Shown here: one piece after another, positions 16,987-24,135 of the stretch
How positions within the stretch are numbered: the first letter of the stretch is position 1
Layout of the letters: each line of letters begins with the position of its first letter
NCBI GenBank assembly: GCA_965215165.1
Contig: CBDCCX010000006.1
Location: forward strand, 2,418,001-2,482,000
Source: JANQRZ01 sp965215165
GTDB taxonomy: Bacteria > Bacteroidota > Rhodothermia > Rhodothermales > JANQRZ01
Length of the DNA: 64,000 nt
Reading direction: 5' to 3'
Program-made: the position numbers and the translations under genes
Notes under the pieces: generated by a model
What the model saw: the letters and a program-made list of their open reading frames with translations, nothing else
What the model was told of the DNA's origin: nothing
Database searches by the model: none

Positions 16987-17499
16987 TTACTTCACCCGGA
17001 GCCGCTGCCCGATGCGGATTTGGCTACCGCGCAGCCCGTTGAGCCGCTGCACCTCCCCGACCGTCACCCCGTAGCGTCGCGCAATCCCGCCGAGCGTGTC
17101 TCCGCTGCGGACCGTGTGAAACGCCGCCTGCGGCGCAGGCTCTGGCGCAGTCTCGGGGTCCGGCTCAGCTTGGTCTGCCGGCGGAGGCATCGGTCGCCCC
17201 TCCCCCGCGGCCCTCGTCACTCGCACCCTGTTGACGAGGCGCACTACCCCGTCCACGTCACCAGCCACGTTTGCCACCCGGTCACGCTGCTCCGCTGTCG
17301 CCACCGCACCGACGACCGTCAGCACACCGTCCTGGACCGTCGGACGAAAGGTGAACGCCGCGAGCATTTCGTCCTGCCCGAGAGCTACTTCCGCACGCGC
17401 GGCCGTGCGCGCGGCCTCTAGGTTCTCCGCGAGCGTCTGCGCCTGCACCGGAACGGCGAGGGCGGCGAGCACGAACGCACGAAGCAACAGTCGTTTCAT
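16987..17499 (-). CDS. Secreted BON-LysM protein
   Basis: 170 residues from the ATG at 17499. Signal peptide MKRLLLRAFVLAALAVPVQAQ, then a BON domain (about 50-100: FRPTVQDGVLTVVGAVATAEQ, RVANVAGDVDGVVRLVNRVRV), a Pro/Glu-rich linker, and a C-terminal LysM peptidoglycan-binding domain (about 125-170: HTVRSGDTLGGIARRYGVTVG, RLNGLRGSQIRIGQRLRV). BON domains associate with membranes and LysM with peptidoglycan, so the protein probably bridges envelope layers. It lies downstream of trxB on the same strand with a 50-base gap; an open frame extending into trxB is antisense-like noise and not part of it. Confidence 0.88.
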   Translation of the reverse strand: MKRLLLRAFVLAALAVPVQAQTLAENLEAARTAARAEVALGQDEMLAAFTFRPTVQDGVLTVVGAVATAEQRDRVANVAGDVDGVVRLVNRVRVTRAAGEGRPMPPPADQAEPDPETAPEPAPQAAFHTVRSGDTLGGIARRYGVTVGEVQRLNGLRGSQIRIGQRLRVK

Positions 17500-17549
17500 A
17501 GCCAGAGGCGATGGAAGGTCCGCAGCCGCAGAGGTCTGAGCAGTCACCG

Positions 17550-18629
17550 CTACACCTTCGCCTGAACCGCCACGCCGTCGTCGCTGTCCTCGGCGGGGGC
17601 GGCGTGGTACTCCGTCTCGGTGCGGAGGCCGTCGATTTCGCCGTGCTCGGCGAGCCAGCGCTCGGCGTCGATGGCGGCCATGCAACCGGTGCCGGCGGCG
17701 GTGACCGCCTGGCGGTAGACGTGGTCCTGCGCGTCGCCGCACGCGAAGACGCCGTCGACGTTGGTGTAGGTCGAGTCCGGCAGCGTCTGGATGTAGCCGG
17801 TCGCGTCCATCTCCAGCCAGCCCTGGAACAGCTCGGTGTTCGGCTGGTGGCCGATGGCGACGAAGAAGCCGGTCACGTCGAGCGTGCCGACCTCGTCCGT
17901 CTCCGTGTTTCGGATGCGAAGCCCCTCGACGGCGTTCTCGCCGAGCACGTCCTCGATGACCGTGTTCCAGAGGAACTCGATCTTGTCGTGCGAGAAGGCG
18001 CGCTCCTGCATGATCTGCGAGGCCCGGAGCGTGTCGCGCCGGTGGACGACGGTGACCTTTTTGGCGAAGCGGGTCAGGAAGAGGGCCTCCTCCATCGCGG
18101 TGTCGCCGCCGCCGACGATGGCGAGGTGCTCGTCGCGGAAGAACGCGCCGTCGCACGTGGCGCAGGCCGAGACGCCGCGCCCGAGGAGCCGCTGCTCGTT
18201 CTCGAGGCCGAGGTACTTGGCGCTCGCGCCCGTCGCGATGATGACGGTCTCGGCCAGGACCGGTGTCTCCTCGTCCACGATCAGCCGGAACGGCCGCTGG
18301 GAGAAGTCGACGGCGGTGACCGAGCCGTGGCGGAGGTCGGTGCCGAAACGCTCCGCCTGGCGGCGGAAGTCGTCCATCATCTCCGGGCCGAGGATGCCGT
18401 CGGGGTAGCCGGGGAAGTTCTCGACGTCGGTCGTCGTGGTGAGCTGCCCGCCGGGGTGCAGGCCCTCGAAGAGGAGCGGGGTGAGGTTGGCGCGCGCCGC
18501 GTAGAGCGCCGCCGTGAGCCCGGCCGGCCCGGAGCCGATGATGACGACGTGGTGCCGCTCAGCTTCGCCGAAGTCGGTGCCGTCGAAAGCGGAGAGGTCG
18601 GGCGTTGCATTCGTGCCGTTGGAGGTCAT
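17550..18629 (-). CDS. trxB: Thioredoxin reductase
   Basis: TrxB is the FAD enzyme that passes electrons from NADPH to thioredoxin. The 359-residue product has the FAD loop HHVVIIGSGPAGLTAALYAAR, the redox-active disulphide ACATCDGAFF, the NADPH loop AIVGGGDTAMEEALFL with HRRDTLRAS (Arg residues typical for NADPH), and the C-terminal FAD motif GVFACGDAQDHVYRQAVTAAGTG. About 25 extra residues precede the usual N-terminus. The ATG at 18629 is used because residues further upstream (MEGRPSGRPS..) are encoded by the hairpin element. It follows trxA after 79 bases, so the two form the whole thioredoxin system. Confidence 0.96.
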   Translation of the reverse strand: MTSNGTNATPDLSAFDGTDFGEAERHHVVIIGSGPAGLTAALYAARANLTPLLFEGLHPGGQLTTTTDVENFPGYPDGILGPEMMDDFRRQAERFGTDLRHGSVTAVDFSQRPFRLIVDEETPVLAETVIIATGASAKYLGLENEQRLLGRGVSACATCDGAFFRDEHLAIVGGGDTAMEEALFLTRFAKKVTVVHRRDTLRASQIMQERAFSHDKIEFLWNTVIEDVLGENAVEGLRIRNTETDEVGTLDVTGFFVAIGHQPNTELFQGWLEMDATGYIQTLPDSTYTNVDGVFACGDAQDHVYRQAVTAAGTGCMAAIDAERWLAEHGEIDGLRTETEYHAAPAEDSDDGVAVQAKV

Positions 18630-18656
18630 GCTGGTGGGTCTGCTTGGGGGATACGC

Positions 18657-18684
18657 GGAGGGGCGACCGCTCGGCCGCCCCTCC
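18657..18684. repeat. Palindromic element between trxA and trxB
   Basis: GGAGGGGCG faces CGCCCCTCC around a partly paired core (ACCGCTCGGC). It resembles the GTAGGGGC...GCCCCTAC family with changed outermost bases. In the trxA-trxB transcript it would form a hairpin without a T-tail, so it could modulate expression rather than terminate fully. Confidence 0.65.
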
Positions 18685-18708
18685 ATTTTCTACGGGCCTG
18701 GCGCGGTG

Positions 18709-19053
18709 CTACGCCGCCTGGCCGGCGAGCGCGTCGAGCTTGGCGGCGAGGTCGCGCTTCGGGACGACGCCGACGGCCTGGTCCACGACGCGGCCGCCCT
18801 TGAAGAACATGATCGTCGGGATCGAGCGGATGCCGAACTGCGAGGCCACCTGCGGATTGTTGTCGACGTCGAGCTTGGCGATCTTCGCCTTGCCGTCGAA
18901 ATCGGCGGCGAGCTCCTCGATGGTCGGGGCGATCACGCGGCACGGGCCGCACCACGTCGCCCAGAAATCGACGAGCACGGGCTGGTCGCTGTTGAGGACT
19001 TCGTCCTGGAAGTTGGCGTCGGTGAGGGTGACGTACTTGGCGTTGTCGGCCAT
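18709..19053 (-). CDS. trxA: Thioredoxin
   Basis: A classical 114-residue cytosolic thioredoxin with the active site FWATWCGPCRVIAP, the buried Asp region (VLVDFWATW), the cis-proline loop (IRSIPTIMFFKGG) and the C-terminal helix. It reduces protein disulphides and is recharged by TrxB, whose gene follows on the same strand. The ATG at 19053 gives the normal N-terminus. The upstream spacer (19054-19259) holds an imperfect inverted repeat, CGGAGGAT at 19080-19087 against ATCCTCCG at 19131-19138, and a composite palindromic element. Confidence 0.97.
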   Translation of the reverse strand: MADNAKYVTLTDANFQDEVLNSDQPVLVDFWATWCGPCRVIAPTIEELAADFDGKAKIAKLDVDNNPQVASQFGIRSIPTIMFFKGGRVVDQAVGVVPKRDLAAKLDALAGQAA

Positions 19054-19191
19054 GGGAAGGTGCCTCGTTGCTGAAGATGTCGGAGGATTCGAGCGGGCGG
19101 TTCAACGGCAAGGCCGGGAGGCTGTTTCCCATCCTCCGGTTTTCCGCCGTCCTTCCACCGAACCTCAACGGGCCGTCCGATTCCGGTGACC

Positions 19192-19263
19192 GTAGGGGCG
19201 CAATGCATTGCGCGCTGCTCGGAAATGTTGCTGGGCCTCGGGCGAGGCACGCTTCGCCCCTAC
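19192..19263. repeat. Composite palindromic element supplying the purL stop codon
   Basis: Outer inverted repeats GTAGGGGC (19192-19199) and GCCCCTAC (19256-19263) enclose two different palindromic cores: GCGCAATGCATTGCGC (19198-19213) and GCCTCG GG CGAGGC (19235-19248). It looks like the left half of one family member joined to the right half of another. The purL stop codon TAG (19260-19262, minus strand) is contributed by the right flank. Confidence 0.8.
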
Positions 19264-21518
19264 GGCCCCATTGCCTTGGGAATGGCCGAGCGGTAAGGCG
19301 CGGCGAGGTCGGCGACGGCCTCGTCCATGACAGTCTCACCGCCGACCGCGAGGCGGAGTCGGTCGCCCGTGACGCGGCCCACCGGCACGGCCCGCGCGCC
19401 GGTGCCAACGATCGTGTCCTGGACCATCTCGCCGTCGTCGAACCGGGCGGTGAAGACGATCCGGCTCTGCGCCTCGCCGAAGAGCACCGCGTCGAGCCGG
19501 AGGCCGTCGGCACTCAGCTCGATCTCGGCACCGAAGCCGCCCAGCGCACACTCAGCGAGGCAGACGGCCAAGCCGCCGTCGGAGACGTCGTGCGCGCTCT
19601 GGACCAAGCCCGCGCGGATAAGGCCGAGCATCGCCGACTGCACGGCCACCTCCTCGTCGAGGTCGAGGTGCGGGGCGTCGCCCGTGGTCTGGCCGCGGAC
19701 CGAGGCGAGGTACTCGGTGCCGCCGATCTCGCCCTTGAACTGCCACCCGTCGGGCGAGAGGAGGAAGACGACATCGCCCTCGTTGCGGAAGGCGCACTGC
19801 GTCGTGTCGCTCGTCACGTCGTCCACGAGTCCGAGCATCCCGATGGTCGGGGTCGGAAAGACGGCTCCGTCGGGGTTCTCGTTGTAGAAGCTGACGTTGC
19901 CGCCAGTGACGGGCGTGCCGAGCGCGCGGCAGGCGTCGCCGAGGCCGCCGACGGCTTCGGTGAACTGCCAGTAGACCTCGGGCTTGTACGGGTTGCCGAA
20001 GTTGAGGCAGTTGGTGATGGCGAGCGGTCGCCCGCCGGCGCAGACCACGTTGCGCGCCGCCTCGGCGACGGCGATCTGCCCGCCCCGGCGCGGGTTGAGG
20101 TAGACGTAGCGCCCGTTGCAGTCGGTCTTGACGGCGAGCCCTTTGTTCGTGCCCTTGATGCGGACCACGGCGGCGTCGCCCTGCCCCGGCCCCTGGACGG
20201 TGTTGGTGCGGACGGTCGTGTCGTACTGCTCCCACACCCACCGCTTGGACGCGATGTTCGAGTTGCCGAGAAGCTGCTTGAGCACGTCGCCCGCGTCGCT
20301 CGCCGTCACGTCCGGCACGCTCGATGGGTCGAAGGCCCAGGCGGCGTCGAGGTAGGCCGGGCGCTGGGTCTCGCGGTGGTAGACCGGCGCGCCGCCGCCG
20401 AGCACGAGGTGCTCGGCGGGCACGTCGGCCACGAGCTCGCCGTGCCAGTAGACCTCGACGCGCCCGCTGTCCGTGACCTCGCCGATGTCGACGGCGTGCA
20501 AGTCCCACTTGGCGAAGACGGCCTCGATCTCCGCTTCGCGGCCTCGCTCGGCGACGATCAGCATCCGCTCCTGGCTCTCGGAGAGCATCAGCTCGTAGGG
20601 CGTCATCCCGGTCTCGCGCGCCGGCACGCGGTCGAGGTGGAGGGTCATGCCCGCCTCGCCCTTGGCGCTCATCTCGCACGACGAGCACGTGATCCCGGCC
20701 GCGCCCATGTCCTGAATCCCGACGACCGCGCCCGTGGCGAGGGCCTCGAGCGAGGCCTCCAGGAGCAGCTTCTCCGTGAACGGGTCGCCGACCTGGACGC
20801 TCGGGCGCTTGGCCTCGCTGGCCTCGGAGATCTCTTCGGAGGCGAACGTCGCGCCGTGGATGCCGTCGCGGCCCGTCGCCGAGCCGACGATGTAGACCGG
20901 ATTGCCGACGCCGGTCGCAATGGCGCTCGCCGTCTCGCCCACCCGGACGAGGCCGACCGACATCGCGTTGACGAGCGGGTTGCCTTGGTAGGCGTCGTCG
21001 AAGTAGACCTCGCCGGCGACGGTCGGGACGCCGAACGAGTTGCCGTAGTCGCCGATCCCGCGCACGACGCCGTCGAAGAGGTAGCGCACGCGCGGGTTGT
21101 CGAGCGAGCCGAAGCGGAGCGAGTTGAGGCTGGCGATGGGCCGCGCCCCCATCGTGAAGATGTCGCGCTGGATGCCGCCGACGCCCGTCGCCGCGCCCTG
21201 GTACGGCTCGACGGCCGACGGGTGGTTGTGGCTCTCGATCTTGAACGCGACGGCCAGCCCGTCGCCGATGTCGACCAGCCCCGCGTTCTCCTCGCCGGCC
21301 TCGACGAGGAGCTGCTCGCCGTCTCGCGGGAGCGTCTTCAAGAGCGCGATGGAGTTTTTGTACGAGCAGTGCTCACTCCACATCACCGAGTAGATGCCGA
21401 GCTCGACGAACGTCGGCGTCCGGCCGAGCTCGTCGACGATCCAGCCGTACTCCTCCTCGGTCAGCCCGTGCTCCAGGGCGAGGGTGATGTCCGGTTCGCG
21501 AAGGGTGGTGTCGGGCAT
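19260..21518 (-). CDS. purL: Phosphoribosylformylglycinamidine synthase subunit PurL
   Basis: PurL converts FGAR, ATP and ammonia to FGAM, the fourth step of purine synthesis. At 752 residues this is the small form that needs separate PurS and PurQ, not seen in the window. Signature pieces: SVMWSEHCSYKNSIALLK at the N-terminus, FKIESHNHPSAVEPYQGAAT, VQDMGAAGI-type loop (VGIQDMGAAGITCSSCEMSA), NCLNFGNPYKPEVYWQF, and SAHDVSDGGLAVCLAECALG. Two AIR-synthase-like halves are intact. The ATG at 21518 gives the usual beginning. The stop codon lies inside a palindromic repeat, so the extreme C-terminus was probably reset by its insertion. Confidence 0.97.
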   Translation of the reverse strand: MPDTTLREPDITLALEHGLTEEEYGWIVDELGRTPTFVELGIYSVMWSEHCSYKNSIALLKTLPRDGEQLLVEAGEENAGLVDIGDGLAVAFKIESHNHPSAVEPYQGAATGVGGIQRDIFTMGARPIASLNSLRFGSLDNPRVRYLFDGVVRGIGDYGNSFGVPTVAGEVYFDDAYQGNPLVNAMSVGLVRVGETASAIATGVGNPVYIVGSATGRDGIHGATFASEEISEASEAKRPSVQVGDPFTEKLLLEASLEALATGAVVGIQDMGAAGITCSSCEMSAKGEAGMTLHLDRVPARETGMTPYELMLSESQERMLIVAERGREAEIEAVFAKWDLHAVDIGEVTDSGRVEVYWHGELVADVPAEHLVLGGGAPVYHRETQRPAYLDAAWAFDPSSVPDVTASDAGDVLKQLLGNSNIASKRWVWEQYDTTVRTNTVQGPGQGDAAVVRIKGTNKGLAVKTDCNGRYVYLNPRRGGQIAVAEAARNVVCAGGRPLAITNCLNFGNPYKPEVYWQFTEAVGGLGDACRALGTPVTGGNVSFYNENPDGAVFPTPTIGMLGLVDDVTSDTTQCAFRNEGDVVFLLSPDGWQFKGEIGGTEYLASVRGQTTGDAPHLDLDEEVAVQSAMLGLIRAGLVQSAHDVSDGGLAVCLAECALGGFGAEIELSADGLRLDAVLFGEAQSRIVFTARFDDGEMVQDTIVGTGARAVPVGRVTGDRLRLAVGGETVMDEAVADLAAPYRSAIPKAMGP

Positions 21519-21539
21519 GGCAGGACGCTATAAAATGGC

Positions 21540-21562
21540 GTAGGGGCGACCGGCCGGTCTAC
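21540..21562. repeat. Truncated GTAGGGGC-family palindrome
   Basis: GTAGGGGC followed by the self-complementary core GACCGGCCGGTC (21548-21559), then only TAC of the right flank. Five bases of the expected GCCCCTAC are missing. It sits upstream of purL. Confidence 0.8.
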
Positions 21563-21610
21563 CGAGGGCGGTTCTCAAAAAGTACGGACAGCCCACGCCG
21601 CGTGCGGTGG

Positions 21611-22324
21611 TTATCGTACCAGCGTCACGCGCCGCTCGACGGTGGTCTCGCCGGCCGTGGCGCGAACGAGGTAGGTCCCGTCGGCGAGGCCCAGCCCGGC
21701 GATGTTGAGCGCGAAGGTGTGGGTCGGGCCAGCCAGCGTGCCGTCGTGCAGCGTCGCCACGAGCCGGCCGGTGGCGGTGAAAAGATCAACGGTGACGGTC
21801 TGCGGTCGATCGAGCGTGAGCGTGAGCTGGGTGTACTCGGCGAAGGGGTTCGGGTAGGCGGCGCTGAGCGCGAGGGCGACGGGCTGCGCCTCCCCCTCGG
21901 TGGTCGAGGTCGGGTTGACGACGGTGATGCGCCAGCCCATGCGCTGGTGGAACTGACACTGATAGTAGAGCAGGTCCGGCGCGTCCATCGGGACGAAGAA
22001 GGTGAGGACCTCGCCCTGCGTGGCGAAGTTGCCTGTGACGCCGTCACTGTACTCCCCCTCTGCCTGTCCGACTTCGCTCGTGGAGATGTAGAACGGGTGG
22101 TTGCCTGGCACATCGTCGGTCGTGAATGTGTAGGTCTGGCCGCGCGTGAGCGTCAGCTCCCGGCCTTGCACGCCGTCGATGGCGTAGACCTCGAACCTAG
22201 CCTCAGGATCGGGGTGATCGGTGTTGGGGACGACGCCGACCGCGAAGGTAGCCTGGGCGTGGACGAGCGGCGCGGCGAGCAGCAGCGCGAAGAGGAGGAC
22301 AGCGAGGGCGCGGCGGACGGTCAT
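21611..22324 (-). CDS. Cupredoxin-like blue-copper protein with T9SS sorting domain
   Basis: 237 residues: signal peptide (MTVRRALAVLLFALLLAAPLVHAQ), a cupredoxin-like domain (about 25-140) and a T9SS type-A sorting domain (about 152-237: AAYPNPFAEYTQLTLTL, VDLFTATGRLVATLHDG, GTYLVRATAG). Probable copper ligands are the His in VPGNHPFYIS and the cluster YYQCQFHQRMGW, whose C-x2-H-x2-M spacing is that of amicyanin-type type-1 copper sites. A surface-exported cupredoxin would act in extracytoplasmic electron transfer or copper handling; no partner is evident nearby. A purL-side palindrome lies downstream. Confidence 0.8.
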   Translation of the reverse strand: MTVRRALAVLLFALLLAAPLVHAQATFAVGVVPNTDHPDPEARFEVYAIDGVQGRELTLTRGQTYTFTTDDVPGNHPFYISTSEVGQAEGEYSDGVTGNFATQGEVLTFFVPMDAPDLLYYQCQFHQRMGWRITVVNPTSTTEGEAQPVALALSAAYPNPFAEYTQLTLTLDRPQTVTVDLFTATGRLVATLHDGTLAGPTHTFALNIAGLGLADGTYLVRATAGETTVERRVTLVR

Positions 22325-22392
22325 GGCAGTCTCTGGCTGGGTGCGAGGAGCCGCAAGATAGCGCGCCGGGCGACGCGGCGGCGGGACACAAG

Positions 22393-22435
22393 AAAAGGGA
22401 CGCCGGCTCCCCTCCCACGAGGAAACCGGCGTCCC
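22393..22435 (-). terminator. Rho-independent terminator of the lipoprotein/TonB receptor operon
   Basis: Stem GGGACGCCGG (22397-22406) with CCGGCGTCCC (22426-22435); on the minus strand it is followed by TTTTCTT. It lies about 45 bases after the stop codon of the lipoprotein gene. Confidence 0.85.
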
Positions 22436-22479
22436 GACTGGCTATACCGCGAGGTACAGCACAGGTGTCGCAGTCGTGC

Positions 22480-24030
22480 TTAGTTGCCGAGGTAGCCGAG
22501 GGCGTCGAGCGCCGTCCAGCCGTCGAGCCAGTTGCCGGTGGCCGAGAACGCACCGACGTAGCCGACCGTCGAGAAGAAGCTGTCGCTCAGCGGGGCGTAG
22601 CTGAAGTCTGCTGCGTCGACCGACACCGGGCGCGGGTCGAGGCCGCCGTTCGGCGTCCGGCTGATGCCGGCGAGGATGCCGTTGGGGCTAATCACGTTGT
22701 CGCTACCCGTGAGGTAGCCCGCGAGAAACCCGCGAAAGGCGGGGTCTACATCCTCATCGTTGTCGGTGTCTGGATCGTTGTCGGGATCGAACGTCGAGAC
22801 CTTGATGATGTCCTCGAAGTCGTCGGCCCCGTTGATGTTGTACCAGTAGTTGTTGGCGAGCACCAACGTCCCATTATCGAGGAGGTCGCGGCTGGACGGA
22901 TCGTCGCCCATCTTGTCCTCGATGCGGAGACCCGAGTTGAACTCGGTGAAGAGCGAGTTGTAGTAACGCGGGGCCGCGTACTCGCGGATTTCGAGCACTT
23001 TGTCCGCGTCCGACCCAATCCCGCCGCCGATGAAGGTCGCGTTCGAGACCACGAAGTTGCTCAGCGGGGTGCCTGTCTCAGGCGTGGTGCCGCCGTCGTG
23101 CTCGCCGCCGCGGTCGCCGCCGGGCGACTGGATGGCGAACCAGAACTGGTTGCTGCCCCGGTAGCCCTCGTCGGTGTCGAAGCAGTCGTCGCCGACGAAC
23201 GCGCAGACGAGGTACTTCGTGTTGACCGTGCCGCCGAAGAACTCGATCCCGTCGTCGGCATTGTTGATCACCTCGACGTACTCGACCGTCGTGCCGGAGC
23301 CGACGCCGCCGAGCGTCAAGCCGTTGATCTCGTTGTTGGCTCCGATGTTGGTGCCGCCGTAGCGGATCGAGACGTAGCGGATCACGCCCGAGTTGTCAGC
23401 GTCGTCCTGCATGAAGCCGGAGCCGACGCCGTAGAGGCCGCGTGCCTCCGCCGTCGGAAGGCCCTCGATAGCCGTGAAGCCGGGGGCCGAGTTGAGGCCC
23501 GCGTTGCCGAGGACGATGAGGCCGCCCCACAGCCCGTTCGCGCCCGCCGGGAGGTTGCCGGTGTCCTGGACCGAGGTGAAGATGATCGGCTCGTCGGCAG
23601 TGCCTTCGGCCATGATGGTCCCGCCGCGGGCGACGATGAGCGCCGAGGCGTCCTCGGCCTGGCCCTCGGTTCCCTGGATGACGGTGCCCGGCTCGATGGT
23701 GAGCGTCTGGCCGTCGTTGACGAAGACGAACCCGTCGAGGACGTAGGTGAAGTCGTTGGTCCAGGTGACCTGGTTCACGCGGGGCGCGACGCCCTGGCCG
23801 AGGCCGTCCCGGTCGGGGTCGAGGTCTTGGACGGTGATGATAGTGCCGGTCGTGTCGTAGCGGACCTCGCGCGCCTCGGCGGCGCACTGGAGGGTGTTCT
23901 GGTTGTCGGCGTCCTCGCAGAAGGGCGTCGGGTCCGGCGTCGGCTCCGGGTCGTCAGAGTCGCAGCCGACCCAGGCGAGGGTGAGCAGCGCGAAGGCGCT
24001 GAGGAGGGTACAGCGTTGGAGGAAGTTCAT
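22480..24030 (-). CDS. Surface lipoprotein paired with TonB-dependent receptor
   Basis: 516 residues from the ATG at 24030, where a lipoprotein signal begins (LLSAFALLTLAWVGC, lipobox WVGC). An acidic Asp/Pro linker follows, then a long parallel beta-helix-like body with the recurring family blocks TYVLDGFVFVNDGQTLTIEPG, IIFTSV, GLWGGLIVLGNAGLNS, GVIRYVSIRYGGTNIG and EYVEVINNADDGIEFFGGTVN. Many Asp and Asn residues suggest calcium binding. Proteins of this kind are found next to TonB receptors bearing an N-terminal carboxypeptidase-regulatory domain, as here, and probably play a SusD-like ligand-binding role. The ligand is unknown. It follows the receptor after 90 bases, as second gene of the operon. 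Confidence 0.82.
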   Translation of the reverse strand: MNFLQRCTLLSAFALLTLAWVGCDSDDPEPTPDPTPFCEDADNQNTLQCAAEAREVRYDTTGTIITVQDLDPDRDGLGQGVAPRVNQVTWTNDFTYVLDGFVFVNDGQTLTIEPGTVIQGTEGQAEDASALIVARGGTIMAEGTADEPIIFTSVQDTGNLPAGANGLWGGLIVLGNAGLNSAPGFTAIEGLPTAEARGLYGVGSGFMQDDADNSGVIRYVSIRYGGTNIGANNEINGLTLGGVGSGTTVEYVEVINNADDGIEFFGGTVNTKYLVCAFVGDDCFDTDEGYRGSNQFWFAIQSPGGDRGGEHDGGTTPETGTPLSNFVVSNATFIGGGIGSDADKVLEIREYAAPRYYNSLFTEFNSGLRIEDKMGDDPSSRDLLDNGTLVLANNYWYNINGADDFEDIIKVSTFDPDNDPDTDNDEDVDPAFRGFLAGYLTGSDNVISPNGILAGISRTPNGGLDPRPVSVDAADFSYAPLSDSFFSTVGYVGAFSATGNWLDGWTALDALGYLGN

Positions 24031-24095
24031 GTCGTGTGGGTAGTCGGGAAGGATGTCAGGGGAAGGAGGGTCGGCCACAGCCTCCAGACCGGGGC

Positions 24096-24135
24096 CTAGA
24101 GGCTGTAGCTGGCTGTAGCTCTAGAGGCTGTAGCT
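24096..24135. repeat. Tandem duplication of the TonB receptor stop region
   Basis: CTAGAGGCTGTAGCT at 24096-24110 recurs at 24121-24135 (period 25), with GGCTGTAGCT repeated once more between them. The second copy encodes the receptor's last residues SYSL and its stop codon. Confidence 0.85.

Noticed and set aside
18657..18684. Terminator separating trxA and trxB
   Set aside because: The hairpin has no T-run on the minus strand, and the two genes form a natural operon; treated as a palindromic repeat instead.
19068..21533. An 821-codon plus-strand frame over purL
   Set aside because: Exactly antisense to a complete purL, with no recognisable domain and a composition typical of shadow frames.
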